From Pseudomonadota bacterium (GTDB lineage Bacteria; Pseudomonadota; Gammaproteobacteria; Burkholderiales; Burkholderiaceae_C), in assembly GCA_023387335.1 (NCBI GenBank), contig JAEWIF010000045.1, positions 101,296-165,295 of the forward strand: DNA of 64,000 nt. The letters run 5' to 3'. Within the stretch, counting starts at the first letter, position 1. Each line of letters opens with the position of its first letter. The notes below the pieces were generated by a model. That model had not been told where the DNA came from. It ran no database searches and saw only the letters and a program-made list of their open reading frames with translations. Below are positions 17,617-25,624 of the stretch, in pieces. A program made the position numbers and the translations under genes.

Positions 17617-18738
17617 ATGCAATCCCTGCGCATCCTGGCCGCGGCCCTTGCGCTCACCTCCCCGCTGGCACTTCACGCCGCCCAGATCGTGGTCGGCCAG
17701 GTCGGCCCGATGTCGGGCATGGAAGCCAGCTCGGGCCGTGCCTACGCGGTCGGCATGCAGCTGGTGTTCGACAGCGTCAACAAGTCCGGCGGCGTCAACG
17801 GCCACACCTTCACTCTCGTGCGCAAGGACGACGGCGGCCGCCCCGAGGACACGGTCGCCGGCACCCGCCAGCTGCTGGCCGAGAACAAGCCGATGGTGCT
17901 GGCCGGCTACTTCGGCAGCCGCAACGTGGCCGACCTGCTGCAGTCGGGCATGCTGGAGAAGGACCGCATCCCGGTGGTGGGCTACCGCACCGCGGAGATC
18001 CGGCCCGATTCTCCGTGGATGTTCAGCGTGCGCGCGGGCCTGCGCGACGAGTTGAACAAGCTGATCGAGCACCTGACCACCATCGGCATCACCCGCCTGG
18101 GCCTGTTCTACGAGGACGGTCCCGGTGCGGCGGCGCTGATCGCGGCGGCCGAGGAAGCCGCCACCAAGGCCAAGGCGACGATCGCCTCCAAGGCGTCGTA
18201 CCCCTCCGGCACCGCCACCGTGACGCCCGCGGTGGACGCCTTCGTCAAGGCCAAGCCGCAGGCGATCCTCATGGTGTCCAGCGGCGCGGCAGCGGCCGGC
18301 TTCATCGAGCAGTACCGCGCCGCAGGCGGCGGCGCGCAGCTGTTCGCGCATTCGGGCGCGGACATCGAGCAGCTGTCCAAGCGCCTTTCCGAGGAACAGA
18401 TGCAGGGCGTGGCCATCGCGCAGGTGACGCCCAGCCCCTACAAGATCTCCGGCCGCCTCGCCAAGGAGTTCAGCGACCTCACCACCGCCAAGACCGCCAA
18501 CCTCGAGGTGCCCGTCAGCTACTCGATGATGGAAGGCTTCATCACCGGCAAGGTGATCGTGGAAGCGGTGCGGCGCCAGGGCGCGCGGCCCACGCGCGAA
18601 GGCATCGCCGGCGCGCTGGAGAGCATCGACCGCCTGGACCTGGGCGGCTACATGGTGGGCTTCAAGCCGGGCGTTCGCACCGGCTCGCGCTTCGTCGAGC
18701 TGTCCATCATCAGCGGCAGCGGCAAGATCCGCCAGTGA
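17617..18738 (+). CDS. ABC transporter substrate-binding protein (LivK/Peripla_BP_6 type)
   Basis: The 373-residue product has a Sec signal (SLRILAAALALTSPLALHAA), then the type I periplasmic binding fold (IVVGQVGPMSGMEASSGRAYAVGMQL, VNGHTFTLVRKDDGGRPEDTV, ITRLGLFYEDG). Such proteins deliver amino acids, amides or organic acids to Liv-type permeases. GAGGAG eleven bases upstream supports the ATG. No permease or ATPase gene is adjacent, so it is an orphan that must use a system encoded elsewhere, or act as a sensor. The ligand is unknown. Confidence 0.88.
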   Translation: MQSLRILAAALALTSPLALHAAQIVVGQVGPMSGMEASSGRAYAVGMQLVFDSVNKSGGVNGHTFTLVRKDDGGRPEDTVAGTRQLLAENKPMVLAGYFGSRNVADLLQSGMLEKDRIPVVGYRTAEIRPDSPWMFSVRAGLRDELNKLIEHLTTIGITRLGLFYEDGPGAAALIAAAEEAATKAKATIASKASYPSGTATVTPAVDAFVKAKPQAILMVSSGAAAAGFIEQYRAAGGGAQLFAHSGADIEQLSKRLSEEQMQGVAIAQVTPSPYKISGRLAKEFSDLTTAKTANLEVPVSYSMMEGFITGKVIVEAVRRQGARPTREGIAGALESIDRLDLGGYMVGFKPGVRTGSRFVELSIISGSGKIRQ

Positions 18739-18842
18739 TCGTCGCGGGCTGAACGCCTGAGCCAGCGGCCCGGCCTCGTCGGACACAACCGACAGCGCCG
18801 GGGGCCGCGAGCCGACCGTTGGATCGCACGGGCCGCGCCAAG

Positions 18843-19481
18843 ATGGCGCGGCCTATGCACCCGACCGCCCCCCGCCACTTCTCGATGCTGCGAGGCTTCC
18901 ACCTCGCGGACTTCTTCACCCTGGGCAACGCCGCCTGCGGGGTGGGCGCCGTGTTCCTGGCCATGCTGTACCTGGCCACCGGCGAGGTCACGCACTTCCT
19001 GATGTCCGCGGCGCTGGCGCCGGCGGCCTTCGCCTTCGACGTGCTGGATGGACGGATCGCCCGGGCGCGCCACCAGCATTCGGCGCTCGGCCGCGAGCTG
19101 GATTCGCTCTCCGACGTGATCTCGTTCGGCGTCGCGCCCGCGGCGCTGGGCTTCGCGGCCGGCATGCAGGGCGGCTGGGACGCCGCCGCGCTGGTGTACT
19201 TCGTCTGCTGCGGCGTGAGCCGCCTCGCGCGCTACAACGTCACCGCCGAGTCGCTGTCGGGCGCCACGGGCAAGGTCGACTATTTCGAGGGCACGCCCAT
19301 TCCCACCAGCGTGCTGCTGACCGCCGTGCTGGCCTTCGCCGCGTGGCAGGACCGCATCGGCGAAGCCATGTACTTCGGCGCGATCGACCTCGGGCCCTGG
19401 ACCCTGCACCCGCTGGCTCTGCTGTTCGTTCTCTCGGGCAGCCTGATGATCAGCAAGACGCTGAGGATCCCCAAGCTGTGA
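18843..19481 (+). CDS. pssA: CDP-alcohol phosphatidyltransferase, probable phosphatidylserine synthase (PssA type II)
   Basis: This integral membrane enzyme uses CDP-diacylglycerol and an alcohol, here probably L-serine, to make a phospholipid. The CDP-OH-P signature DG-x2-AR-x8-G-x3-D-x3-D is visible in DVLDGRIARA and then LGRELDSLSD. VISFGVAPAALGFAAG follows, as in bacterial PssA. About six membrane helices are seen in 212 residues. The start may be the ATG at 18843 or the one four codons later; a TTG at 18819 is less likely. Serine against another alcohol acceptor is inferred from the overall pattern. Confidence 0.85.
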   Translation: MARPMHPTAPRHFSMLRGFHLADFFTLGNAACGVGAVFLAMLYLATGEVTHFLMSAALAPAAFAFDVLDGRIARARHQHSALGRELDSLSDVISFGVAPAALGFAAGMQGGWDAAALVYFVCCGVSRLARYNVTAESLSGATGKVDYFEGTPIPTSVLLTAVLAFAAWQDRIGEAMYFGAIDLGPWTLHPLALLFVLSGSLMISKTLRIPKL

Positions 19482-19484
19482 CGC

Positions 19485-19742
19485 TCAGGGGCGCTTGCGG
19501 TTCTTCTGCAGGATGGCCATCACGATCAGGCCGTAGGCCAGCACCCGCACGCCGTAGAACAGCGGCTCGAACTCGCTGGTGGGCCCCAGCAGTCCGAGCG
19601 CGATGCGGTCCACCGCCTCGATCCAGAACGACAGGGCGAAATAGAGGAAGAAGCTGTCGCGCGAGGAGCGCCAGTAGCGGAAGAAGAACAGCCCCGCCAC
19701 GAAAGAGGCCATGACGATGGCGCCGATGAGCATCTGCGACAT
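19485..19742 (-). CDS. DUF5985 family small membrane protein (second copy)
   Basis: The 85-residue protein is almost all hydrophobic, with three predicted helices (LIGAIVMASFVAGLFFF, SFFLYFALSFWIEAVDRI, VRVLAYGLIVMAILQ) and a basic KNRKRP tail. It resembles its upstream neighbour in length and layout: a first helix followed by FRYWRSSRDSFFLYFAL here and FRAWRVGRGRLLFWSAL there. The gene starts 3 nt after that neighbour's stop, so the two are one transcript and probably heteromeric partners. The function of the family is unknown. It is convergent with the phosphatidyltransferase gene 3 nt away. Confidence 0.8.
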   Translation of the reverse strand: MSQMLIGAIVMASFVAGLFFFRYWRSSRDSFFLYFALSFWIEAVDRIALGLLGPTSEFEPLFYGVRVLAYGLIVMAILQKNRKRP

Positions 19743-19745
19743 GGC

Positions 19746-20006
19746 TTACTCCTCCTCCCAGACCAGCCCGAACACCAGCAGCAGGATGGCCCCGAGCGCC
19801 ACCGCCAGCCGCCACATGGACAGGTCGACCGAATCGGGCAGGAACACCCGGTCGACGACCAGCAGGATGTTGTTCAGGGTCAGGCCCGCGAAACAGAGCG
19901 CGCTCCAGAACAGCAGCCGCCCGCGGCCGACGCGCCATGCGCGGAACAGCAGCACGAAGCAGGTCAGGCTGGTGAGGGCGCAAAGGAAATACACGACCGC
20001 GGCCAT
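19746..20006 (-). CDS. DUF5985 family small membrane protein (first copy)
   Basis: An 86-residue membrane protein with three helices (VVYFLCALTSLTCFVLLF, LLFWSALCFAGLTLNNILLVV, LAVALGAILLLVFGLVW) and an acidic EEE end, in contrast to the basic end of its partner. The opposite terminal charges would suit pairing, though that is a guess. The ATG lies one base beyond the stop of the upstream winged-helix-like gene, with AGGA upstream. I recognise the family only by its domain-of-unknown-function label. Confidence 0.8.
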   Translation of the reverse strand: MAAVVYFLCALTSLTCFVLLFRAWRVGRGRLLFWSALCFAGLTLNNILLVVDRVFLPDSVDLSMWRLAVALGAILLLVFGLVWEEE

Positions 20007-20007
20007 C

Positions 20008-20385
20008 TCAGGAGTCCTTTCTGATCCGGAACGCGTCCGCGAACTGCTGCGCCTTCTTGTCGACGCGGGAATGGATGAGGTCGCTGATGCCCACAAGGTC
20101 GGCGGCGTAGTGGGTGGCCAGCTGGTCCAGGATGGCGGCCAGCTCGCCGGTGGCCGGGGAATAACGGTAGCCCATGGATTCCTGTCGCACGACGCCGGCA
20201 CTGACCAGCTCGGTCAGCAGCTCGGTTCCACGCTGCTCGGGAAGGTAGAGACGCCGCGCCGCCTCGGCCGCCGACCAGCTGCGCTGCGGCTCCGCGCGCA
20301 GCAGCAGCAGTGCCTCGAGGTAGGGCACGGACGGGATGCTGGTGAGGATGAACCGGCGCAGGTCCTGGGGCAAGTCAGGCCGCAT
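20008..20385 (-). CDS. Winged-helix-like hypothetical protein of the DUF5985 cluster
   Basis: The 125-residue protein starts MRPDLPQDLRRFILTSIPSV and continues with SVPYLEALLLLRAEPQRSWSAAEAARRLYLPEQRGTELLTELVSAGVV (residues 18-66), which looks like a winged-helix DNA-binding or protein-docking domain. The second half is helical and ends in a charged FADAFRIRKDS. It heads a tight three-gene operon with two DUF5985 membrane proteins. A regulator or an adaptor for the membrane pair is plausible. The ATG at 20383-20385 is chosen because the homologous block starts there. Confidence 0.78.
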   Translation of the reverse strand: MRPDLPQDLRRFILTSIPSVPYLEALLLLRAEPQRSWSAAEAARRLYLPEQRGTELLTELVSAGVVRQESMGYRYSPATGELAAILDQLATHYAADLVGISDLIHSRVDKKAQQFADAFRIRKDS

Positions 20386-20473
20386 CACGGTTCGCGGGAA
20401 CGTACTCGTCAGGCATGAAGCGCGGGACTGTACCAACCCAGACTCGTCTTGTGAGCTCAACCATGAAATTCGG

Positions 20474-21016
20474 ATGCCGATGAGCAGCATTTCGCGATCC
20501 CCCACCGTCCGGCTCTTCCTCGCGCTCTGGCCCACGCCGCCGGTGCGCCGGGCGCTGCAAGGCCTGCAGGCGCGCTGGCGCTGGCCACAGGACGCCGCGG
20601 TGGTCGATCCCGCGCGGCTGCACATCACGCTGCATTTCCTCGGCCAGGTGCCTCGGGAGCGCGTGGACGAATTCCGTGCCGCGCTCGCCGTGCCGGTCGA
20701 ATCGCACGTGCTCACGCTGGCGCAGGGGCGCGCGACGGTCTGGCCCGGAGGCATCGCGGTGCTGGAACTGCAGGCGCCTCCCGAATTGCAGGCGCTGCAT
20801 GCCGATCTCTCGCGCGCGTTGCAGTCGCTGCGGTGGCCGGTCGAGGAGCGGCGCTTTCGCCCGCACGTGACGTTCGCGCGGCGCGCGCAGGCCGCGCGCG
20901 CGCAGGCCGATGCCTGCGAGGAATTGCCCGACTGGCGGGTGGACGACGGCTACGTGCTCGTGCGCAGCCGCCCCACGCAGGGTTACGAGGTGCTGCATGC
21001 GTATCAGCCGAACTGA
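20474..21016 (+). CDS. thpR: RNA 2',3'-cyclic phosphodiesterase (2H superfamily)
   Basis: This 180-residue member of the LigT/ThpR family opens 2',3'-cyclic phosphates to 2'-phosphates on RNA ends. The two catalytic HxT motifs are present, HITLHFLG (about residue 47) and HVTFARR (about 130), and the N-terminal VRLFLALWPTPPVRRAL is typical. The ATG at 20474 is chosen; an ATG two codons later is equally possible. It is divergent from the DUF5985 cluster. No linked tRNA-repair gene is nearby. Confidence 0.9.
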   Translation: MPMSSISRSPTVRLFLALWPTPPVRRALQGLQARWRWPQDAAVVDPARLHITLHFLGQVPRERVDEFRAALAVPVESHVLTLAQGRATVWPGGIAVLELQAPPELQALHADLSRALQSLRWPVEERRFRPHVTFARRAQAARAQADACEELPDWRVDDGYVLVRSRPTQGYEVLHAYQPN

Positions 21017-21152
21017 TTCCTGCCTCGGCAGTTCCGCGCTGGCCGTGGCCCGTTCGGACTATTCGGTGGCCCACGCGGGTCAAAGGCATGGGAAAAACGC
21101 GCACGGAATGCTCTCGTGCCGGAACAATGGTGCGAACACATCTCCGATAACG

Positions 21153-21956
21153 ATGCAGGACCGATTGACTTGGGCACAAGCCGCTTGTGCGCGCGTGATG
21201 CGCCCGCTGGTGAGACTCGCCCTCGGCATGGGCCTGAAGCACCCCCACCTCGAAAGCATGCTCCGGGACCTGCTCCTGGAGGAAGCCACGCGCCTGTGGC
21301 GACGGCAAGGCGTGGCGGCACCGAACATCAGCCAGCTGGCCGTCACCACCGGCCTCAATCGCAAGGACGTGACGGCGCGCGTGCGGCGTCCCGCCGATCC
21401 GCTGCCGCACACCGAGCTGTCGGCCGCTGCCAAGACCTTCACCCGCTGGCTGCAGCTCGCGAGCCAGGACGCCGCGCTGCACCGCCTGCCGATCGCGAGC
21501 GGCGCCGAAGGCACTTCCTTCGAGGACGTGGCGCGCGAAGCGAGCCGCGGCGACGTGCACCACCGCGCGGTGCTGGACGAGCTGATGCGACTGGGCATGT
21601 GCTCCAAGGTCGATGCCACGCACGTGGAACTGACGGCCGAGGGCTTCGTGCCGACGGCGGACCTGCAAAGCACCCTCGCCTTCCTCGGCGACAACCTGCG
21701 CGACCACGCATCGGCCGCCGTCTCCAACGCGCTGGGCGAAGCACCGCTGCTGCTGGAGCGAGCGGTGTTCGCCGAGGGCCTGGCCGAAGTCGATTGCGAG
21801 GCGGTGCACCAGTTCATGCGCATGCGCTGGTCGGCGATGCACCGCGAGCTGGTCGGCCAGCTCAGTGAGGCCATCACCCGCAGCGGCGCCAAGGGCGAGC
21901 GGCGGCTGCGCGTGGGCGTCTACCTCTTCCACGAGGAGCGGGAGGCACAGGGATGA
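21153..21956 (+). CDS. DUF6502 family protein
   Basis: The 267-residue soluble protein begins MQDRLTWAQAACARVMRPLVRLALGMGL. It contains NISQLAVTTGLNRKDVTARV (about residues 53-72), which reads as a helix-turn-helix, and later a second winged-helix-like stretch (VLDELMRLGMCSKVDATHVELTAEGFVP). That suggests a DNA-binding regulator, though the family has no assigned function. Its TGA overlaps the ATG of the DUF5666 lipoprotein gene (ATGA), a linkage I know from other Burkholderiales, so the two should be co-translated. Confidence 0.85.
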   Translation: MQDRLTWAQAACARVMRPLVRLALGMGLKHPHLESMLRDLLLEEATRLWRRQGVAAPNISQLAVTTGLNRKDVTARVRRPADPLPHTELSAAAKTFTRWLQLASQDAALHRLPIASGAEGTSFEDVAREASRGDVHHRAVLDELMRLGMCSKVDATHVELTAEGFVPTADLQSTLAFLGDNLRDHASAAVSNALGEAPLLLERAVFAEGLAEVDCEAVHQFMRMRWSAMHRELVGQLSEAITRSGAKGERRLRVGVYLFHEEREAQG

Positions 21957-23179
21957 AGCGCCGCGCCCTCATCGCGGCCGTGCCCGGCGCGGTGGCGGCC
22001 CTGGCAGGTTGCGGCGGCGGTGGCGGCGGCGACTTCGCCAGCGTCGGCTCCGGCGGCACCGGCATCACGGGCGGCGAAGGCGTGGGCTCCGGGGGCACCG
22101 GCATCACGTCGGCAGCCGTGGGCGCGATCACCGGCTTCGGCAGCATCGTCGTCAACGGCGTGCGCTACGAGACCGACCAGGCCGCGCTGACCCTGAGCGA
22201 CAGCGACACGCTCAAGCTCGGCATGACGGTGCGGGTGCGCGGCGTCATCAACCCCGACCTGGTCAGCGGCGTGGCCAGCACCATCGAATCGTCGGCCGAC
22301 GCGCGCGGCGCGGTGGCGGCGCTCGACCTTCCCAACAACAACCTGGTGCTCTGGTACACCAAGATCCACGCCGACGATTCGACCGTGTTCGCCGGCGGCC
22401 TGATGTCGCTGAACGACCTGCGGGTGGGCGACCCGGTGCAGGTCTGGGGCCTGCCCGATCACGGCATCGGCCTTCGCGCCACGCGCATCGAGCGCGTCGC
22501 GGCCGGCGCCTCGCCCATCATCTCGGGCACGGCGCAGGCGGTGGACGTGTCCACGTCCAGCGTCCAGGTCGGCGGACTGCGCGTGGCCTTCACGCCCGCC
22601 GCCCTGGCATCGGCCGGCCTCACGCCCGCGCAGCTGGAAGGCCAGCTGGTGCGCGTGCGCGGCACCGAGGCCGACGCGACGATCACGCAGGCGGCCGTGG
22701 AGCCCTGGTACCCGGTGACGCCCGCGGACGGCGAGCGGCTCTCGGTCGAAGGGCTGATCACGCGCTTCACCAGCCTCGCCTCGCTGCAGGTGGACGGCGT
22801 GCCGGTGGATGCCTCGTCCGCGAAGATCACCGGCCGCCAGGCGAGCATCGGCCAGGGCGCGCGGGTGCAGATCGAAGGCGCCTGGCGCGCGGGCGTGCTC
22901 GTCGCCAGCCGGCTGAAGCTGCGCGAGGCGGCCGAGTCGGGTTCCGGCAACTCCGGCTCGGGCGACCATGACGACGACTACAGCGCGCGCGGCAACATCG
23001 GCGCGTTCCGGTCGGCGGCCGACTTCAAGATCCAGGGCCAGGACATCAATGCCGGCGGCGCCGGCGTGGTGTTCGTGGGCGGCACCGCGGCCGACCTGCG
23101 CAACGGCCGCCGCGTGTTCGTCACCGGCTCGCGCGTGGTGAACGACCAGCTGATCGCCGAGCGGGTGGAGTTCCTCTAG
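21953..23179 (+). CDS. DUF5666 domain lipoprotein
   Basis: The 408-residue protein begins MKRRALIAAVPGAVAALAGC, a lipoprotein signal with lipobox LAGC, followed by a run of Gly and two copies of GSGGTGIT (about residues 33-52). The rest is a string of small beta-rich DUF5666 modules, for example GAITGFGSIVVNGVRYETD, then repeated VGDPVQVWG- and GQLVRVRG-like strands, each resembling an OB-fold or carbohydrate-like strand pair. It should sit on the outer or inner membrane facing the periplasm. The function is unknown. Translation is coupled to the DUF6502 gene. Confidence 0.85.
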   Translation: MKRRALIAAVPGAVAALAGCGGGGGGDFASVGSGGTGITGGEGVGSGGTGITSAAVGAITGFGSIVVNGVRYETDQAALTLSDSDTLKLGMTVRVRGVINPDLVSGVASTIESSADARGAVAALDLPNNNLVLWYTKIHADDSTVFAGGLMSLNDLRVGDPVQVWGLPDHGIGLRATRIERVAAGASPIISGTAQAVDVSTSSVQVGGLRVAFTPAALASAGLTPAQLEGQLVRVRGTEADATITQAAVEPWYPVTPADGERLSVEGLITRFTSLASLQVDGVPVDASSAKITGRQASIGQGARVQIEGAWRAGVLVASRLKLREAAESGSGNSGSGDHDDDYSARGNIGAFRSAADFKIQGQDINAGGAGVVFVGGTAADLRNGRRVFVTGSRVVNDQLIAERVEFL

Positions 23180-23772
23180 CGCAGAGGCCGAGTCGGCTGG
23201 AAGTCCGGCTGCGGCTCCTGCGACTGCTGCAGGGCGGCGTCGCGGATGGCGAACAAGGCCTGGAGGTCCTGCTCGACGTCCTCGTCGACCGGCGCGGCCG
23301 CGGCCTGCGGGCTGGCCGGCGCCTGGGCCAGCGGCGTCGGCTGGGTGACGACCCGGGGCTCCTCGCCGGCATTGGTCGAACTGATGCCGGTGAACTGCCA
23401 GGAGATGCTCAGCAGCCAGTCCCAGGCGCGCGGCTCGAACTTCTCGATCTCCGCCATGAAGGCGCTCTGGAACGAGGGGATGTAGGTCAGCAGGGCGCCC
23501 TGCCCCTGCTTGACGACCAGCTGCACGTGCATGCCGTGCTTGCCCTTGCGGTTGACCACCGGGAGCATGCGAAGGTCGAGCCAGTCGGACGGCACTGCGT
23601 GGCGCCGCATGGTCTCGCGCAGCGTGACCTGCACGAGCTCGCGGCGGGTGTTCAGGCGCGCGGCCTCGTCGTCCTCGGTACCGCTGTCGCTGTCCTGGAA
23701 CCGCGTGGCCGAAGGCGGCCCCGATTCGGCACCCTTGGCGTCAGGCCGGAAGATCCTGTTGAGCAAGCCCAT
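23176..23772 (-). CDS. Hypothetical protein, soluble, conserved-looking
   Basis: I do not recognise the family. The 198-residue product starts MGLLNRIFRPDAKGAESGPP, an amphipathic start, then a folded centre (RRELVQVTLRETMRRHAVPSDWLDLRMLPV, KHGMHVQLVV, LLTYIPSFQSAFMAEIEKFEPRAWDWLLSISWQF). A Pro/Ala-rich linker leads to an acidic C-terminal helix (VDEDVEQDLQALFAIRDAALQ). There is no signal or membrane helix. The start is placed at MGLLNRIF, five codons inside a longer possible frame. Its stop overlaps the convergent DUF5666 stop by 4 nt. Confidence 0.75.
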   Translation of the reverse strand: MGLLNRIFRPDAKGAESGPPSATRFQDSDSGTEDDEAARLNTRRELVQVTLRETMRRHAVPSDWLDLRMLPVVNRKGKHGMHVQLVVKQGQGALLTYIPSFQSAFMAEIEKFEPRAWDWLLSISWQFTGISSTNAGEEPRVVTQPTPLAQAPASPQAAAAPVDEDVEQDLQALFAIRDAALQQSQEPQPDFQPTRPLR

Positions 23773-23804
23773 GCGGGCGATTATCACGCCCCGCCGGACC
23801 TTCG

Positions 23805-24122
23805 CTACTCGACAAATGCCGTATTGAGCCGCGCGCCGATGGTGAAGCCGCCCGCGCAGGGGTCGCAGCGGACCACGGTGGCGCGGCAGCGCAACGGAAA
23901 GTTGTGCCCGTCCAACAGGTACTCGACCGTGAGATCGATCTCCTCGCCCACCACGTAGGGCTGGCGCGAGGTGAACGAAAGGCCGCTGACGCTGAGGTCG
24001 CGCGTGACCCCGCCCTCGCCCGCGCCCACCGTCAGCGGCAGCTCCATCTCGAAGCGCTCGGCGCCGCGTTTTTCCTGGCGCCGCCGCAGCGGCACCACCA
24101 CCCTGGGTTCGACCATCGCCAT
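23805..24122 (-). CDS. PilZ domain protein (c-di-GMP receptor candidate)
   Basis: The 105-residue protein is a single PilZ domain. The RxxxR motif is in EKRGAERFEM and the DxSxxG motif in TRDLSVSGLSF, so the residues that hold cyclic di-GMP are intact. VVRCDPCAGGFTIGARLN forms the C-terminal strand. A good ribosome-binding site (GGGAGAACAAGG) precedes the ATG. It lies 26 nt downstream of a second PilZ gene on the same strand. What it controls is not visible; no flagellar, pilus or cellulose gene is nearby. Confidence 0.87.
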   Translation of the reverse strand: MAMVEPRVVVPLRRRQEKRGAERFEMELPLTVGAGEGGVTRDLSVSGLSFTSRQPYVVGEEIDLTVEYLLDGHNFPLRCRATVVRCDPCAGGFTIGARLNTAFVE

Positions 24123-24148
24123 CCTTGTTCTCCCTGGGCCGGGGCCCT

Positions 24149-24463
24149 TCAGCCCGTGCCGCCCTCGCGCGGCACGAGATCCTGGAACAGCGGTTCGGCC
24201 AGGCGAACGGCGATGTTGTAGTTGTCGCCGTGCCGCTCGACCCGCACCACCTCGCCGACGCAGTCCAGGCTGAACTCGCGCCCTTCGGTTCGGTACTGGA
24301 GCATCAGCGAAACCGTGGCGCCGAGCGCGGGCGCGGCGGGGGATTCCAGCAGCACGCCGGTGGCGCTGATGTCGTGCGAGGAGCATTCCTCGCCTTCCAT
24401 CGTGATGGGCAGCGCGAGGCCGAATCGTTCGGCCGATCGCTGTCGCTGCTGTGCGTCGTGCAT
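24149..24463 (-). CDS. PilZ domain protein, upstream copy
   Basis: A 104-residue single-domain PilZ protein with RxxxR in QRSAERFGLAL and DxSxxG in SHDISATGVLLES. It is collinear along its whole length with the neighbouring PilZ protein but clearly diverged, so the pair looks like an old tandem duplication. The upstream gap of 124 nt to the aldo/keto reductase stop would hold the promoter. Binding of cyclic di-GMP is expected from the intact motifs, but the output is unknown. Confidence 0.86.
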   Translation of the reverse strand: MHDAQQRQRSAERFGLALPITMEGEECSSHDISATGVLLESPAAPALGATVSLMLQYRTEGREFSLDCVGEVVRVERHGDNYNIAVRLAEPLFQDLVPREGGTG

Positions 24464-24587
24464 CTTCCTCGTCTCCCGTGCGCCTTGCTGCGCCTTCGTG
24501 CGCGAGGGTAGGCGGCGAACGGCCCTCGAGCTTGTAGGAGCCGTTCGTAACAGGCTGTCGGAAATCGAAACGCGACTGCGCGACGCG

Positions 24588-25589
24588 CTACAGGGTGCGT
24601 CGCTGCAGCGGGTAGCCGGGGTCGGTGTAGCCCGGCGTCGACGGATGGCCCGGCGCGACCAGCGAATCGACCAGCGCCTCGTCCTCGGCCGTCAACTTCA
24701 CCTCGAGCGCGGGCGCGTAGGCCTGCCACTGCGAGAGCGTGCGCGGCCCGGCGATCACGGAGGACACCGCCCGATGGGCCAGCACCCAGGCGGTGGCGAA
24801 CTGCGCCAGCGTGATGCCGCGCGAAGCCACGTGCTCCTGCAGCCGCTGGGCGATGCGCAGCGATTCGTCGCGGAACTCGGTCTGGTGCATGCGCTTGTCG
24901 CCGCGGCCGGCCCGGCTGTCGGCCGCGGGTGCCTGGCCCGGCGCGTACTTGCCGGAGAGCACGCCGCGCGCGATCGGGCTGTAGGGCACGACGCCCAGGC
25001 CGTAGTTCGCGCAGGCCGGCAGGATCTCGACCTCCGGCATGCGGTTGAGCAGGTTGTAGTAAGGCTGGCAGACCGAGGGGCCCGGCATGTTCAGTTCCCG
25101 GGCCACGCGCACGGCCTCGGCGATGCGCCAGCCGCGGAAGTTGGACAGGCCCCAGTAGCGCAGCTTGCCGTCGCGGATCATCGTGTCGATCGCGCGCAGC
25201 CCTTCCTCCAGGTCCATGTCCTCGTAGTCGCGGTGCAGGTACAGGATGTCGATGCGGTCGGTGCGCAGGCGCTTCAGGCTCGCCTCGACCTCGCGCAGCA
25301 TCCAGAACCGCGAGTAGCCCAGTTCGTTCTGGCCGTCGCCCATGCGGTTGCCGAGCTTGCTGGCCAGGATCCAGTCGTCGCGGCTGCCGGCGAGCAGCTC
25401 GCCCAGCATCGATTCCGAGCCGCCCTTGCTGTACACGTCCGCCGTGTCGATGAAATTGACGCCGTGCTCGCGTGCATCGGCCAGGATGGCGCCGGCCTCG
25501 CGCGCATCGGTCTGGTCGGCGAACATCATGGTGCCCAGGCACAGGGCGGACACGCGCAGGGGACTGCGGCCGAGTTGGCGGTAGATCAT
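24588..25589 (-). CDS. Aldo/keto reductase
   Basis: This 333-residue NADPH-dependent oxidoreductase has the AKR barrel with the catalytic tetrad visible: Asp and Tyr in FIDTADVYSKGGSE, Lys in DDWILASKLGN and His in ILYLHRDYED. The cofactor region is VIAGPRTLSQW. It resembles the AKR11/YajO-type enzymes that act on sugars and small aldehydes; the substrate cannot be read from sequence. The ATG at 25587-25589 starts the conserved MIYRQLGRSPLRVSALCLGT. It lies 35 nt downstream of trxC on the same strand. Confidence 0.9.
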   Translation of the reverse strand: MIYRQLGRSPLRVSALCLGTMMFADQTDAREAGAILADAREHGVNFIDTADVYSKGGSESMLGELLAGSRDDWILASKLGNRMGDGQNELGYSRFWMLREVEASLKRLRTDRIDILYLHRDYEDMDLEEGLRAIDTMIRDGKLRYWGLSNFRGWRIAEAVRVARELNMPGPSVCQPYYNLLNRMPEVEILPACANYGLGVVPYSPIARGVLSGKYAPGQAPAADSRAGRGDKRMHQTEFRDESLRIAQRLQEHVASRGITLAQFATAWVLAHRAVSSVIAGPRTLSQWQAYAPALEVKLTAEDEALVDSLVAPGHPSTPGYTDPGYPLQRRTL

Positions 25590-25624
25590 GGGCCGCAGCT
25601 TACCCCGCGCCGCGCGGGGGCGCT

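Noticed and set aside
22047..22110. Short tandem repeat resembling a repeat array
   Set aside because: Two near-identical copies encode GSGGTGIT within the lipoprotein linker. There is no spacer series, so it is not CRISPR.
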